Shown one piece after another: positions 9,211 to 19,161 of a stretch of DNA of 64,000 nucleotides. The position numbers were made by a program, and so were the translations under genes. Numbering within the stretch: position 1 is the stretch's first letter; each line of letters begins with the position of its first letter. The notes beneath the pieces are model-generated. The model worked only from the letters and a program-made list of their open reading frames with translations. It was not told where the DNA came from and did no database searches. Source of the stretch: Methanococcoides sp052057775. GTDB lineage: Archaea > Halobacteriota > Methanosarcinia > Methanosarcinales > Methanosarcinaceae. The stretch is from NCBI RefSeq assembly GCF_052057775.1, contig NZ_CP195121.1, positions 2,108,001 through 2,172,000 of the forward strand, given 5' to 3'.

Positions 9211-9395
9211 ATGCTTGGCTTTAATGAATACCAAACTGCTCAAATTAAAAAATATATCAGTCTTTTTAATAAATACTCAAAAACAGATGCTTATCATGAT
9301 GACAAAGAAGAGAGAAAAGAGATAGAAGATTTTTTGCAAAGTTTACCAGACAAGATTTTCTTTCAGTCGATGAGCACGAATTAGAAGGTTTTTGA
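9211..9395 (+). pseudogene. Small frameshifted ORF of unknown function
   Basis: ATG 9211 opens a 57-residue frame (MLGFNEYQTAQIKKYISLF...EERKEIEDFLQSLPDKI) ending at TAG 9384. A change of frame near 9354 would give a better-looking C-terminus, FLSVDEHELEGF, ending at TGA 9395. It precedes mcrB by 58 bp. The family is not recognised; it may be a decayed small partner gene. Confidence 0.3.
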
Positions 9396-9452
9396 TAAAT
9401 AACTTTTTGTGAAACGTATTGTCAAGATAACTTCAAAATTGGAGGGTTTATT

Positions 9453-10118
9453 ATGAAAATTGATGAGAATCCTGATTTTCAAGAGCAACGTTACTGGAAA
9501 ATATCTCCTGGCAGAGGGGGCGAAGGTTGGGATGAATGCTTCAAAGCCGGTAGAATTGGTATTGGGTGGCCTGAAGAAGATCTTCATGGATTGACAGAAA
9601 ATGAGGTAAGGACATATTTTAAAGATGAAGTACATTTGCATGGTAGAGACATAAATCAAGCTATCGATTTCATCTTCGACATCCAAAAAAATGACATTAT
9701 TATTGCTTACAGTGCTCCTTCTACTATTTATGGTATAGGAATAGTTGAGGAAGATGACTGGGAATTCAACGAAGCTGAAGAGTATTATTTAAGTACTTCG
9801 AGAAAAGTGAAATGGTCGAAAAATATATTGCCTACAAAAATATCAGATAAATTAATAATAGAGAATCTTGGAAAAACTCAAACTGTTGTAAAAATTGATA
9901 AAGGTATTTTTACAAAACGAATTTTACCATTATTTAGCAAAGAAACAAAAATTGAATCTTTGATAATTGATAATAATCCTATAACAAATTTACCAATAAT
10001 AAATTTGCTGAACAAAAAATCTCAAGTCATTTTTTATGGACCTCCAGGTACTGGTAAAACCTATGCTGCGAGGCAAGTAGCAATGAGTCTGATTCAAAAT
10101 CATTTTAAGGGGGACTAA
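9453..10118 (+). CDS. mcrB: McrB, N-terminal part: EVE-like domain and Walker A
   Basis: The 221-residue frame begins with an EVE/PUA-like domain (residues ~10-150: RYWKISPGRGGEGWDECF, GRIGIGWPEED, NDIIIAYSAPSTIYGIG), the kind of modified-base reader fused to some archaeal McrB proteins. It ends right after the AAA+ Walker A motif FYGPPGTGKTYAARQ. The TAA at 10116-10118 is in frame with the downstream ORF: only one codon (AAC) lies between the stop and ATG 10122. Thus either a nonsense mutation broke mcrB, or the GTPase is made as two polypeptides. McrBC cleaves DNA carrying modified cytosines; the EVE domain would supply recognition. Confidence 0.75.
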   Translation: MKIDENPDFQEQRYWKISPGRGGEGWDECFKAGRIGIGWPEEDLHGLTENEVRTYFKDEVHLHGRDINQAIDFIFDIQKNDIIIAYSAPSTIYGIGIVEEDDWEFNEAEEYYLSTSRKVKWSKNILPTKISDKLIIENLGKTQTVVKIDKGIFTKRILPLFSKETKIESLIIDNNPITNLPIINLLNKKSQVIFYGPPGTGKTYAARQVAMSLIQNHFKGD

Positions 10119-10121
10119 AAC

Positions 10122-11381
10122 ATGGTTCGCGAAATTAATGACAACTTTAAGAACTACATGAATGAAGGTAGAATTAATTTTGTGACATTTCATCCCTCCC
10201 TTTCTTATGAAGAATTTGTGGAGGGAATAAGGGCTCAAACTGAAAATGGAAGTGTTGACTATAAGGTAGAAGATGGCATCTTTAAAAGAATGTGCATTAA
10301 TGCTTATTTTGAAGTTTTTAAAAATAAAAATGATGACTCATACTTTGAATTTTGTTACAAAAAACTGATGAAAGATGTTGAGGATGCTAATCCATTTAGC
10401 TTGGAAACAATCGAAGGGAATCTTTTTGAGATAACGAATATCGATGATTCAAAAATTATAATTAAACCGACAGCTGGAAGAGCTGAAGTACCTCTTTATA
10501 TAAAAAATCTAAAAAAGGTATTCGCCTCAAAAGATAAGATCAATTACCCAAAGGATATCAAGAATATAGAGGGTTTGGTCGACACATTTACAGCAAGTTA
10601 TGACTTTCCGTTAATAAAATATATGGATAAAATTGATTATGTTACGAGAAAAAGGTATGTCTTAGACTCTATTAATAAAAAAACGATTCTTGATGAATCA
10701 GACTATAATGAAGTACCTTTTGTGCTCATAATTGATGAAATAAATCGAGGAAATATACCTAAAATTTTTGGGGAACTTATAACTTTATTGGAACCTGACA
10801 AGAGACTAGGACAAGATAATGAAATAATTTTAACCCTCCCATATTCTCAGGAAAAATTTGGAGTGCCCCCTAATCTCTATATTATCGGCACTATGAACAC
10901 TGCAGATCGAAGTCTGGCTCTTATGGATGTTGCTCTAAGGCGTAGGTTTGCTTTTGTTGAATTCTGTCCAGGGGATGGATTGGAAGACGATGAAAGTGGT
11001 AAATGGAATACATGGTGGAGCGATCCTTCTCAATGTACAAATGAGTTTGTTAGTCTAACAATTCAGGCAATTCAAACTCTTAATAACAAAATAATTGGGA
11101 AAGATAGTTATACAACAAAGATTGCTCATGGTAAAGACAAGTTGATAGGACATTCTTTTGCAATGGAAAATGGAGATGATATGTCTGATGGAGATTGTGC
11201 AACACTTTGGAAATATGAAATTTTACCACTTATAGAGGAATATTATAACAGCAATTATGAAAAAATTAAAGAATTATTGGGAGATGCATTTAACGATGTT
11301 TATGTGGGCAACTCCATAAAAAATCTAGAGAAAAACAATGTCAAAAGCACTTTAATCAAAATAATAGGAAATGGAGACTAA
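10122..11381 (+). CDS. mcrB: McrB, C-terminal part: GTPase core without Walker A
   Basis: The 419-residue frame starts with INFVTFHPSLSYEEFVEGI, the segment normally following Walker A in McrB, and contains Walker B (FVLIIDEINRGNIPKIFGEL, residues ~200-220), the McrB signature MNTADRSLALMD with the GTP-contacting N-T-A-D, and the arginine-rich ALRRRFAF sensor segment. It is in the same frame as the upstream EVE-Walker A ORF. AAGGGGGA at 10107-10114, 7 nt before ATG 10122, is a strong ribosome-binding site, which leaves open real translation as a separate subunit. The stop overlaps the mcrC start. Confidence 0.8.
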   Translation: MVREINDNFKNYMNEGRINFVTFHPSLSYEEFVEGIRAQTENGSVDYKVEDGIFKRMCINAYFEVFKNKNDDSYFEFCYKKLMKDVEDANPFSLETIEGNLFEITNIDDSKIIIKPTAGRAEVPLYIKNLKKVFASKDKINYPKDIKNIEGLVDTFTASYDFPLIKYMDKIDYVTRKRYVLDSINKKTILDESDYNEVPFVLIIDEINRGNIPKIFGELITLLEPDKRLGQDNEIILTLPYSQEKFGVPPNLYIIGTMNTADRSLALMDVALRRRFAFVEFCPGDGLEDDESGKWNTWWSDPSQCTNEFVSLTIQAIQTLNNKIIGKDSYTTKIAHGKDKLIGHSFAMENGDDMSDGDCATLWKYEILPLIEEYYNSNYEKIKELLGDAFNDVYVGNSIKNLEKNNVKSTLIKIIGNGD

Positions 11382-12918
11382 TATTTTTATGGAACAAACC
11401 TTGCATACAATCTTGAATCGAGGTGAGACTCTAGATCTCAGGAATATTGGCATAAGTAGGAATGATGAAAATAAAAAGTCAATTGAGAACTACATTTTAA
11501 ACAAAAATCGAGAATACGTAGACAGATACAGTCTCCCTCCTGATCACAAAATCCTTGAATTTAGCAAAGACGAATTTACAATTAAGTCTAATGACTATTT
11601 TGGGTTTATTGAATTATGTGGGGCGATTATTAGATCTGATGGAGACTATTTTTTGGAATATGAGCAAAAGGAATTGTTCATTGAAGAAGGGGATATTCAA
11701 TTTATCATTAATAACTTTAAGAATAAAATTTACGTGATTGGATATCAAAAAACAGGCAAACATGTAGCACTACTACAAAATGGTGCTTACTTACTAAAAA
11801 CAAACAGTTATGTAGGGATAATTACCCTTCCATCGGGATTCCGAATTCAAATAATTCCAAAAATAACTAGTGCAGCTCTTTATTACATTATATGCTACCT
11901 ACACAAAATAGAAATTCCTACATATGATATATCTAAATTCCCAAAAGGAAAATTTTTTCTTGACATCATAGCATTAATATTCAAATCTGAATTTGACAAG
12001 ATAATTCAACAAGGATTATTTAAAAAATATGTTAATGAAGAAGAAAACCAATGTTTTCTCAAAGGGAAATTACTCATTGACATGCAAACAAAACACAATT
12101 TTGTAAATAAGCACCTGTTTTATTGCAGATATGATGAATTGACTTATGATAATTTAGAAAATAAAACTCTTCTTTATGCTTTAACTTTATTGATTGACTT
12201 AGTTTCAGATTATAAATTAAAACAAGATCTTGTTGACTTAAAATGGATTCTTGAAATCGAGATTACTCCTAAAAGATACCTCCAAGTTGAAGACATAGAG
12301 AGAATAACTTTTTCAAAGCTCAATGACTACTATAGAAAAATAATCGTTTTATCAAAACAAATAATTAGTGAAGTATATATTGGTGATATACATTCCAAGG
12401 AAATTCAAGCTTATGGATATTTGCTTGATATGAACTATCTTTTCCAGGACTTCGTTTTTGAGCTAACAAAAGAACTATTTTCTCAACAATATGAGGTTAA
12501 AGAACAAAAAGAAGGAATCAACAATCTGCTAATACCAGAAAAAGGTACGCCTAACGTGACTATAAAGCCAGATATTTTGATTAGCTCAGATGAAGTTACC
12601 AAATTAATTATCGATGCAAAATATAAAAAGATGGATTTTTCCAACGAAAAACGACGGGCAAAGTCTACAGATCTTCATCAAATTATATCATATAGTCTTG
12701 CATATAAATGCAATTCAATATTGATTTATCCTGAAGTGGAAAATCAAGTCAGATATAAATATTCCTTTTCACCAGAATTCAAAAAGATTGATTGGAATAT
12801 TTTTGTAATGACGCTTGATATTAATTTTAATGGAGAATTATCTAAATCAGGATTTGTTGATTTCCTCGCTAAAATTAAAGAAGAACTAAAATATCTCAAA
12901 AACGAAAATTTAATATAA
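11371..12918 (+). CDS. mcrC: McrC, nuclease subunit of McrBC restriction system
   Basis: The 515-residue protein has the McrC layout: an N-terminal beta-rich region that contacts the McrB ring (YVGIITLPSGFRIQIIPKI, residues ~145-165), a helical middle (FLKGKLLIDMQTKHNFVNK) and a C-terminal PD-(D/E)XK nuclease with KPDILIS (Asp) and LIIDAKYKKM (D-A-K) at residues ~400-425. The start at 11371 overlaps the mcrB stop; ATG 11389 is an alternative. Translational coupling with the mcrB C-terminal ORF indicates an operon. All nuclease residues I can see are intact. Confidence 0.85.
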   Translation: METNIFMEQTLHTILNRGETLDLRNIGISRNDENKKSIENYILNKNREYVDRYSLPPDHKILEFSKDEFTIKSNDYFGFIELCGAIIRSDGDYFLEYEQKELFIEEGDIQFIINNFKNKIYVIGYQKTGKHVALLQNGAYLLKTNSYVGIITLPSGFRIQIIPKITSAALYYIICYLHKIEIPTYDISKFPKGKFFLDIIALIFKSEFDKIIQQGLFKKYVNEEENQCFLKGKLLIDMQTKHNFVNKHLFYCRYDELTYDNLENKTLLYALTLLIDLVSDYKLKQDLVDLKWILEIEITPKRYLQVEDIERITFSKLNDYYRKIIVLSKQIISEVYIGDIHSKEIQAYGYLLDMNYLFQDFVFELTKELFSQQYEVKEQKEGINNLLIPEKGTPNVTIKPDILISSDEVTKLIIDAKYKKMDFSNEKRRAKSTDLHQIISYSLAYKCNSILIYPEVENQVRYKYSFSPEFKKIDWNIFVMTLDINFNGELSKSGFVDFLAKIKEELKYLKNENLI

Positions 12919-13113
12919 TTTCAAATGTTTCTTTGATCTCTTGTTTACTTGTACCATATCTATATTTAAAGAAATGTAAAATAGGTTCTGTAGAAATCCT
13001 CAAAACCACTGCAAACGGAATTGGCAATTTAGAGTTGTACTAATGTTCTCAGAAGCATGTAAGTATATTGACTTCACACCATTTCTGAATCTACAAGCAC
13101 AATTGCAAAAGAT

Positions 13114-13123
13114 CTTTATATAG
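13114..13123 (+). promoter_or_regulatory. Candidate TATA box of the HsdR-stump gene
   Basis: CTTTATATAG is centred ~27 bp upstream of ATG 13145 with no clear Shine-Dalgarno site between, the arrangement of a leaderless archaeal transcript. Confidence 0.4.
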
Positions 13124-13144
13124 AAGTCGAACTATTCCCTTACT

Positions 13145-13768
13145 ATGTCCTTTTATGAAGACAGTATCAGTGAACTAATCAATGAATTCAGAACAAGAAA
13201 AGAAATCATTGATCCTCTTCTGAAAAAACAAAATTGGTATCCAAAGTACATCAAGGAAGAAGTAAACACTGTAAAATCCGATTTTGTAAACAAAAACTTC
13301 GTTTACTTCAATGGTATTGGGGGGAGGGATGTTGACAGATTCGCAGATTACGTCCTTCTGGATGAAAATGAAAATGCTATTGCTGCCATCGAAGCTAAAA
13401 AATATACATCTGATCCTTCAAAATGGACAATACAGGCACGCACATATGCTAAGGATATTGAAGCACAGGTTAAACGCAAGATTCCAATTTTCTTAACCAA
13501 TGGTGACAAATGGTTCTTCATTGACGAAACCAGGGTTGAAAGAAAAGTAAGTGGTCCTTTCTCACAGGAGGACCTTCATAGAAGGAATGATGGCTTTCAT
13601 AGCAGAAAAAATCCTGCTAAAACTGCCATTAAAAGTTCCATCGTTGATAGGCCTCGCAGTGTACACATAGTGGAAAAACTAAGTGAGCATTTTAGCGACT
13701 CGCATAAAACTACTATTGAAGAAGTAAATCACTCGTCAAGCAGTAATCGCATTTTTACAAGCCAATAA
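13145..13768 (+). CDS. Truncated type I restriction R-subunit N-terminal (HSDR_N) protein
   Basis: Residues ~15-140 match the N-terminal nuclease domain of HsdR and related helicase-nucleases: FRTRKEIIDPLLKKQNWYP at the start, then DYVLLDENENAIAAIEAKKY with the D...E-x-K catalytic pattern, and PIFLTNGDKWFFID. Full-length relatives have ~900-1100 residues and a DEAD-box helicase after the segment IVDRP..IVEKLSEHF; here the reading ends at residue 207 without a Walker A. No hsdM or hsdS is present. It is either a stump of a degraded gene or a free nuclease domain used by the adjacent operon. Confidence 0.65.
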   Translation: MSFYEDSISELINEFRTRKEIIDPLLKKQNWYPKYIKEEVNTVKSDFVNKNFVYFNGIGGRDVDRFADYVLLDENENAIAAIEAKKYTSDPSKWTIQARTYAKDIEAQVKRKIPIFLTNGDKWFFIDETRVERKVSGPFSQEDLHRRNDGFHSRKNPAKTAIKSSIVDRPRSVHIVEKLSEHFSDSHKTTIEEVNHSSSSNRIFTSQ

Positions 13769-13898
13769 TGGCAGTGCTAAATCATATCTCTCCCAATACT
13801 CTGAGCTCTTGGATATTTTTACTTTATGTTTTTAAAATAATGCAGAAATAATTCGAAATATTTATATTGTATGGTACGGTTGGAGAAAAAATTAAAGT

Positions 13899-13909
13899 AT
13901 TTATAATAA
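13899..13909 (+). promoter_or_regulatory. Candidate TATA box of the Drm-like operon
   Basis: ATTTATAATAA lies ~30 bp upstream of the TTG/GTG start of the helicase gene; GGGGGAGA at 13922-13929 is the probable ribosome-binding site. The next four genes overlap head to tail, so this is the only obvious promoter for the operon. Confidence 0.4.
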
Positions 13910-13930
13910 TTTAATTCTATAGGGGGAGAT

Positions 13931-16900
13931 TTGGTGAATATTCATTCTCAAGAAATTTTTGCGTTAGACTTGTCCACATATATTTTATCTAAAATTTCGG
14001 GAACCCATGAAGATGATGAAATAATTAATACTAAACCAAGTAATACTTATCTTATTGGTACTTTAGCGGCAAGGAAAGATCAAAGTCACACAGAAAATAG
14101 TGGTTATGTTGACAGAAAGGAAGATGATTCGTCTTCAATGCGAGCCACTTCAATGAAGTTATCTGTATTAATTGATAAATCTGAATTTATAGATAAAACA
14201 CATGTTTCGATGAAAGCTATGGGGAATGTCTATTATAAGATTAAAAACCCTGATGCAGACCCAGATCAAGATATAGAGAAATTTTTGTGGAAAAGAAATC
14301 CATTTGAATTTTCTTATAATATTGACATTTCATCAGAAATTGAATTGGCACTCGACTTCCCAAGTTTAATCGATAAGATCAATAGTTTCGGTGAAGTATC
14401 TCCCAAAATTCCTGTTGACACGTGGAAAGGAAGAATAAATGTTTCTTTAATTGATTACGATGAACATTCCATGCTCGTTTCTTTTGAATATGAAAATACA
14501 AAGGTAGAGCCTTCTGCTTTTGTGATTGATGAAAATGGGACTCAGAAAAGAACTCCTCGTAATTTTGATAATACATTATTTAACTGCAACTTGGAAATTG
14601 ATTTTGATGGACTGAAAATAAACAAGTTTGTTGATGATTACGTTTATGATGGCTACAATCAAAAATATTTCTATGCATATAGGTCTAAAAATTGTCAAGG
14701 TGTGTGGGGTGAGAAGAAACAAAAATTAAGAACTGAACATTTTGGTAGATTTGAACAGGAAAATATTATTCCTAGATCTAAAATTCCTGGAATTGATCTC
14801 TCTTTTGAGAATTTATCAAAAAAATCTAATGCAATTTCTGCTCTTGAAAGTTTTGTTGAAGAAATGAACAAATATAGTGGCATATATACATCAGCTTTTC
14901 CAACAAATGTGAAGTTAGATGAATTCCAACCACTTTCTTCTGGTGAAAATAGGCAAAGAACTTGGAGGGAACGCAATGATTTGATCAATCATTTCGATAA
15001 AATGATTGAAAAAGTAGATCATGGTGTCGAATTGATAAAATCTGATGATGTTGTGTACAATTGTTTTTTGAGGACTAATGAAGCATTTAACAATTACTAC
15101 AATACGATCGATCATCCAATTTCTAATGCAGGATGGCGTTTGTTTCAGTTGGCATTTTTCCTATCAAGTATTTGTTCAGTTGTGGAAGAAAAAGATCTGG
15201 AAATTGTAGATGTTCTTCACGTAGATACTGGCGGTGGAAAATCTGAAGCATATTTCTCTTTATTAGTATTCTCAATGTTTTATGAAAGGGCAGTAGGAAA
15301 GAAGGAAGGTGTTACTGGCATCGTAAAATTCCCACTGAGAATGCTATCAATTCAGCAACTTGAAAGATTATCAAGCATAATTATGCATGCTGAACATGTA
15401 AGATCTTCAAATAATAGTCTTTTTGAAGGAGAACAGTTTTCACTTGGGTATTTTGTAGGAAGTACTGATGATGATTTTCCAGATATGTATAGCAAGATTA
15501 GAGATACATTATACTCAAAAGACAAATTAATAGATCCTGCACCAATATCTAAAATCATTTCGAAATGTCCTCTCTGTGAACCAGGCAACAAAGGTACGAT
15601 TCGACTAATTGATGATAACCCACACAAAAGAATTCTACACAAATGTGATAAATGTGGGTTTGTTTCTCAGATATATTATAGTGATAGGGAAGTTTACAGG
15701 TGGAGACCAACAATTATTGTGTCTACTGTGGATAAGTGGGCAGGTATGAGCCTACAACAAAAAGTCCGTGGAATATTGGGTGGTTCAGGAAGTCATTGCC
15801 CTGATGGACATGGTTTCATACCTGCTGGAGATTTGTGTGAAAAGAAAGAAGAGGAAGGAAAATGTGATCATCTTGGATCTTGTTCAACGGCAGTGTCAGG
15901 TCCTAGGCTATCTATACAGGATGAAATGCATTTGTTGAGTGAAGGATTCGGTACAATATCTGCTCACTTTGAGGGATTAATCGATGAAATGGTCAAAAAC
16001 ACATCTGGAAGACCTTTGAAGCATATTGCAATGAGTGCAACAATAAACGGTGCACAAAAGCAGATCTCTGAATTATACAAAAAAGGTATGTTTGTTATAC
16101 CAGGTCGTTGTCCTGAAGGAGTGGGAAGTAAAAATGATTTCTTCTTCCTTAAAAAAGACGGTCCAAAAAGGATTATCTATGGTATGAAACCCAATTTGCG
16201 AGATAATCATTATGCCACTCTTTCAACTTTACTTCATACTACAGAGTTTTTGATTGAAAAACAAAAAGAACTCAACTCAGATTCTGCAAAATTCTGTTCA
16301 AGATATGAATTAGATAATCTTAAAGATGCACAAAAACTGCTTAATAGGTATTTAATTCCATTAACATATCACATCAAGAAACAAGATGCATATAACATGA
16401 TGCATTTGCAAGAAACTGTTATTGGTGATGCGCTCAAGAAGAATCATAGTGGATCAAAAGTTCTTGGTCATACACTAACAGGAGATAATAATCTTGAGCA
16501 GCTAAAAAATTCTATTGATAATGTGCACAAATATGTTTATGAATATGATCCAAATGCTGTCGATAAAGAGTCGTTCATATTCAGTCCACTATATTCAACA
16601 TCAGTAGTATCTCATGGTGTAGATCTTGATGAACTCAATGTAATGGTTTTTCAAGGATTGCCATATTCAACCTCTGAATATATTCAAGCGCTATCTCGTG
16701 TTGGAAGAAAGCATCTTGGAATAGTTATGTTGTGGTTTTATCCAAATCGTGTACGTGATGATAGTTTCTTCCGTAACTTTAATAGATACCACAATTCGCT
16801 TGACCATGAAGTAAAACCCGTGCCAATTAATAGATATTCTAAACTTGGCATGAAACAAACTGTAAATTCAATGTTTTGTGCGGGAATTTTAAATTATCTA

Positions 16901-17227
16901 TCAAACAAAAAGTGTAGAGCTTTGTATAGGTTAATTGATGTAAAATCACTTGATGAAAAGGACTGGCTCGACCTTATTGAATTTATTCAAAATGTATACG
17001 GTGGATCTGGAATTGATCTCGATGTTTACAAGGAGGTTGAAGAAAGAAAAAACCAGATACTTTTTTCAAATGAATCAGAAAATAAATATTTCCCTAATAT
17101 ACTTACAAAATCTGGCAATCCTTTGTATCGTACACAAACAGGTATGAGAGGCTTACAAAAACAACTTGCTTTGGAGTTATGGTATAAAGATGAAGATCTC
17201 TTAAGAAGGATGGGGGTGCTTAAATGA
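13931..17227 (+). CDS. drmA: DrmA-like SF2 helicase
   Basis: The 1,098-residue protein has a long N-terminal region (~420 residues) followed by a split helicase core. Walker A is VDTGGGKSEAYFSLL (residues ~433-447), the DExH box is QDEMHLLSEGF (residues ~660-670), motif III is IAMSATINGA, and motif VI is IQALSRVGRKHLG (residues ~920). A cysteine cluster between Walker A and DExH (CPLCEPG...CDKCGFV, then CEKKEEEGKCDHLGSC) suggests bound zinc. This arrangement, and the downstream DUF1998 and PLD genes, identifies DrmA of DISARM-type systems. The start is TTG 13931 or GTG 13934. The stop overlaps the next start as ATGA. Confidence 0.82.
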   Translation: MVNIHSQEIFALDLSTYILSKISGTHEDDEIINTKPSNTYLIGTLAARKDQSHTENSGYVDRKEDDSSSMRATSMKLSVLIDKSEFIDKTHVSMKAMGNVYYKIKNPDADPDQDIEKFLWKRNPFEFSYNIDISSEIELALDFPSLIDKINSFGEVSPKIPVDTWKGRINVSLIDYDEHSMLVSFEYENTKVEPSAFVIDENGTQKRTPRNFDNTLFNCNLEIDFDGLKINKFVDDYVYDGYNQKYFYAYRSKNCQGVWGEKKQKLRTEHFGRFEQENIIPRSKIPGIDLSFENLSKKSNAISALESFVEEMNKYSGIYTSAFPTNVKLDEFQPLSSGENRQRTWRERNDLINHFDKMIEKVDHGVELIKSDDVVYNCFLRTNEAFNNYYNTIDHPISNAGWRLFQLAFFLSSICSVVEEKDLEIVDVLHVDTGGGKSEAYFSLLVFSMFYERAVGKKEGVTGIVKFPLRMLSIQQLERLSSIIMHAEHVRSSNNSLFEGEQFSLGYFVGSTDDDFPDMYSKIRDTLYSKDKLIDPAPISKIISKCPLCEPGNKGTIRLIDDNPHKRILHKCDKCGFVSQIYYSDREVYRWRPTIIVSTVDKWAGMSLQQKVRGILGGSGSHCPDGHGFIPAGDLCEKKEEEGKCDHLGSCSTAVSGPRLSIQDEMHLLSEGFGTISAHFEGLIDEMVKNTSGRPLKHIAMSATINGAQKQISELYKKGMFVIPGRCPEGVGSKNDFFFLKKDGPKRIIYGMKPNLRDNHYATLSTLLHTTEFLIEKQKELNSDSAKFCSRYELDNLKDAQKLLNRYLIPLTYHIKKQDAYNMMHLQETVIGDALKKNHSGSKVLGHTLTGDNNLEQLKNSIDNVHKYVYEYDPNAVDKESFIFSPLYSTSVVSHGVDLDELNVMVFQGLPYSTSEYIQALSRVGRKHLGIVMLWFYPNRVRDDSFFRNFNRYHNSLDHEVKPVPINRYSKLGMKQTVNSMFCAGILNYLSNKKCRALYRLIDVKSLDEKDWLDLIEFIQNVYGGSGIDLDVYKEVEERKNQILFSNESENKYFPNILTKSGNPLYRTQTGMRGLQKQLALELWYKDEDLLRRMGVLK

Positions 17228-19161
17228 GTTCAGAAACCATACATTCAGTTAACGAAAGCAGTTGTTTCTATCAGGGAGCAGTCAAGCTATTTTTTACTCG
17301 TAGATTTGGAAAATCCTTGAGTTTTCAAATAATTGATAATGATCCCGACCCAAAAAATGAATACAATTTTGAAAAATATCGCAAATTATTTAGTACTTTA
17401 ATTAATAGAAAAATTGCATTACGTGTTAGTTTAGATGGAGCGCAATTTCATCAGATTGGTATTGATGATCTAAAAATCAAACCAATAAAACTGATAGATA
17501 ACGTAAAGGATGAGGGCAGATGTGGAATATTTTTGATTAATCCACAAACTGCATTATGCACTCAGGATGGATGTAATCAATATTTCAATCTAAAAGAGGG
17601 GAGAAAGTGTGGCCATAGCGACAAAGATGATTGGCAACAATTCACTTTCCTTGCTTTTTGTGATGTATGTGGGAAGATTGCACCACTTCACGCAATGACT
17701 AATATAAATGTAGATTGCGATAAATGTGGTGCTAAAAAAAGTATGAATAAACTTATATGGCCAAAAGGAAAAGAGGACATCGGTTCATATAAAGTAATGT
17801 GCAATAAATGTGGGCACAAAAAATCTCTTCATTTTGTAAAATGTCATCATGAAAATGGATTGTATTCTGGAAAACCACAATCTTCTTTTAGAGCGGTTCC
17901 GGCAACAGCTAATTCTGTCACGCACCCATATGTAATTTCAATTCCTGATATTCCAGCATCTGAAGGCTTGAATCAAATAGGAATGCCATCTGCTCAAGGA
18001 AGTCTTCTTACTGAAGCATTTATCAATTTTTATGGATACGAGTTCGATCAATCAAAACTATACCTTCCTGAATTTAGGCAGAAACTAATTAGTGATAACG
18101 AATTTTGGAGCATTAAAAAAGTAGATCGCACTGCAGAAGATGTAATTGAAAACATTACCTTAAATCCACTCGAATCTGATATTAATGAAAACATGGATCT
18201 TGTGTCTAAATATTTCACTAATATAATTGAAAAAATCTTGATTGATGCAAAAATTGCTGTGCAAACATGTGCTGTCAATAATACTACTACAAGTGAACAA
18301 ATTAATCTGAGATATGGAATTGATAAAATTCGTGATGCATTAAAATCAGTTGAAAACATTCCATTCGATGAACAGGATTTGCAGGGTTTCAATCTAATTA
18401 ATGCAAAAAATAAAAGAATGAAGCCACAAGATTTTCCTAATTATGAAGATATTTTATCCAGCTTCGGACTTGAAGGGATCTATTACTATCCAGACCTTAC
18501 AATTGTTCAAGCGACTTTAGGCGTGATATATGGTTCTACGAGAAAGCCTGTTCTACTTTATATGCCCATTGAATCGGGAATGCCAAATAACAAAAAGCCA
18601 ACTGTCTTTGTTAGAAACTATTCAACTGAAGGTATTTTGTTCAAACTAAACCATGAAAAAGTAATTGAATGGTTAGATTCCAACAAAGAACTGATAAAGC
18701 CTGAAGTAGATATTTTTCCAATAAAAAACAATGCTCCTCTAGATCATCTTAGAGACTTGATAAATTTAGATGAAGCTTGCAAAAATGCTGTTTACAAGTT
18801 GCTACATACTTATTCACATATGCTTATTCAGCAATCTTCTGTTGATACTGGTTTAGATGCGAGAAGTATATCAGAAATAATCTACCCTAAAACTGCATCA
18901 ATATTCTTATATTCTACAAATAGTATCAACATTGGTGGTCTTGAATTTGTTTATGAATATAATCTGAAAAATTGGTTCCATCGTGTAAATGAAATTGCTG
19001 AAGATTGTCCGCAGGATCCGGCATGTATGATAGATGAAGGTGGTGCTTGTAATTCATGCTGTTACCTTCCTGAATTTGTATGCTGTAATTTTAATAGTGA
19101 TCTTGATCGATCTACTCTTGTTGGGAATTCTGATCGCTTTAAGTGGGGATATTTGAAATGA
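17224..19161 (+). CDS. drmB: DrmB-like DUF1998 protein
   Basis: A 645-residue protein starting at the ATGA overlap with drmA. The N-terminal half has zinc-ribbon-like pairs (CTQDGCNQYF, FCDVCGKIA, CDKCGAKK, CNKCGHKK). The C-terminal half has the DUF1998 pattern: LLHTYSHMLIQQSSVDTGLD (residues ~535-555) and a final cysteine-rich CPQDPACMIDEGGACNSCC followed by FVCCNFNSDLDRSTL. DrmA and DrmB form a complex that binds and unwinds DNA with free 5' ends in characterised DISARM. All signature cysteines appear intact. The stop overlaps the drmC start as ATGA. Confidence 0.82.
   Translation: MSSETIHSVNESSCFYQGAVKLFFTRRFGKSLSFQIIDNDPDPKNEYNFEKYRKLFSTLINRKIALRVSLDGAQFHQIGIDDLKIKPIKLIDNVKDEGRCGIFLINPQTALCTQDGCNQYFNLKEGRKCGHSDKDDWQQFTFLAFCDVCGKIAPLHAMTNINVDCDKCGAKKSMNKLIWPKGKEDIGSYKVMCNKCGHKKSLHFVKCHHENGLYSGKPQSSFRAVPATANSVTHPYVISIPDIPASEGLNQIGMPSAQGSLLTEAFINFYGYEFDQSKLYLPEFRQKLISDNEFWSIKKVDRTAEDVIENITLNPLESDINENMDLVSKYFTNIIEKILIDAKIAVQTCAVNNTTTSEQINLRYGIDKIRDALKSVENIPFDEQDLQGFNLINAKNKRMKPQDFPNYEDILSSFGLEGIYYYPDLTIVQATLGVIYGSTRKPVLLYMPIESGMPNNKKPTVFVRNYSTEGILFKLNHEKVIEWLDSNKELIKPEVDIFPIKNNAPLDHLRDLINLDEACKNAVYKLLHTYSHMLIQQSSVDTGLDARSISEIIYPKTASIFLYSTNSINIGGLEFVYEYNLKNWFHRVNEIAEDCPQDPACMIDEGGACNSCCYLPEFVCCNFNSDLDRSTLVGNSDRFKWGYLK

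Noticed and set aside
10116..10118. Pyrrolysine read-through explaining the mcrB interruption
   Set aside because: The codon is TAA, not TAG, so pyrrolysine does not apply.
19143..19157. GTG 19143 as start of the DrmC-like protein
   Set aside because: It lies inside drmB; the ATGA overlap at 19158 is the standard coupled start and fits the neighbouring genes.
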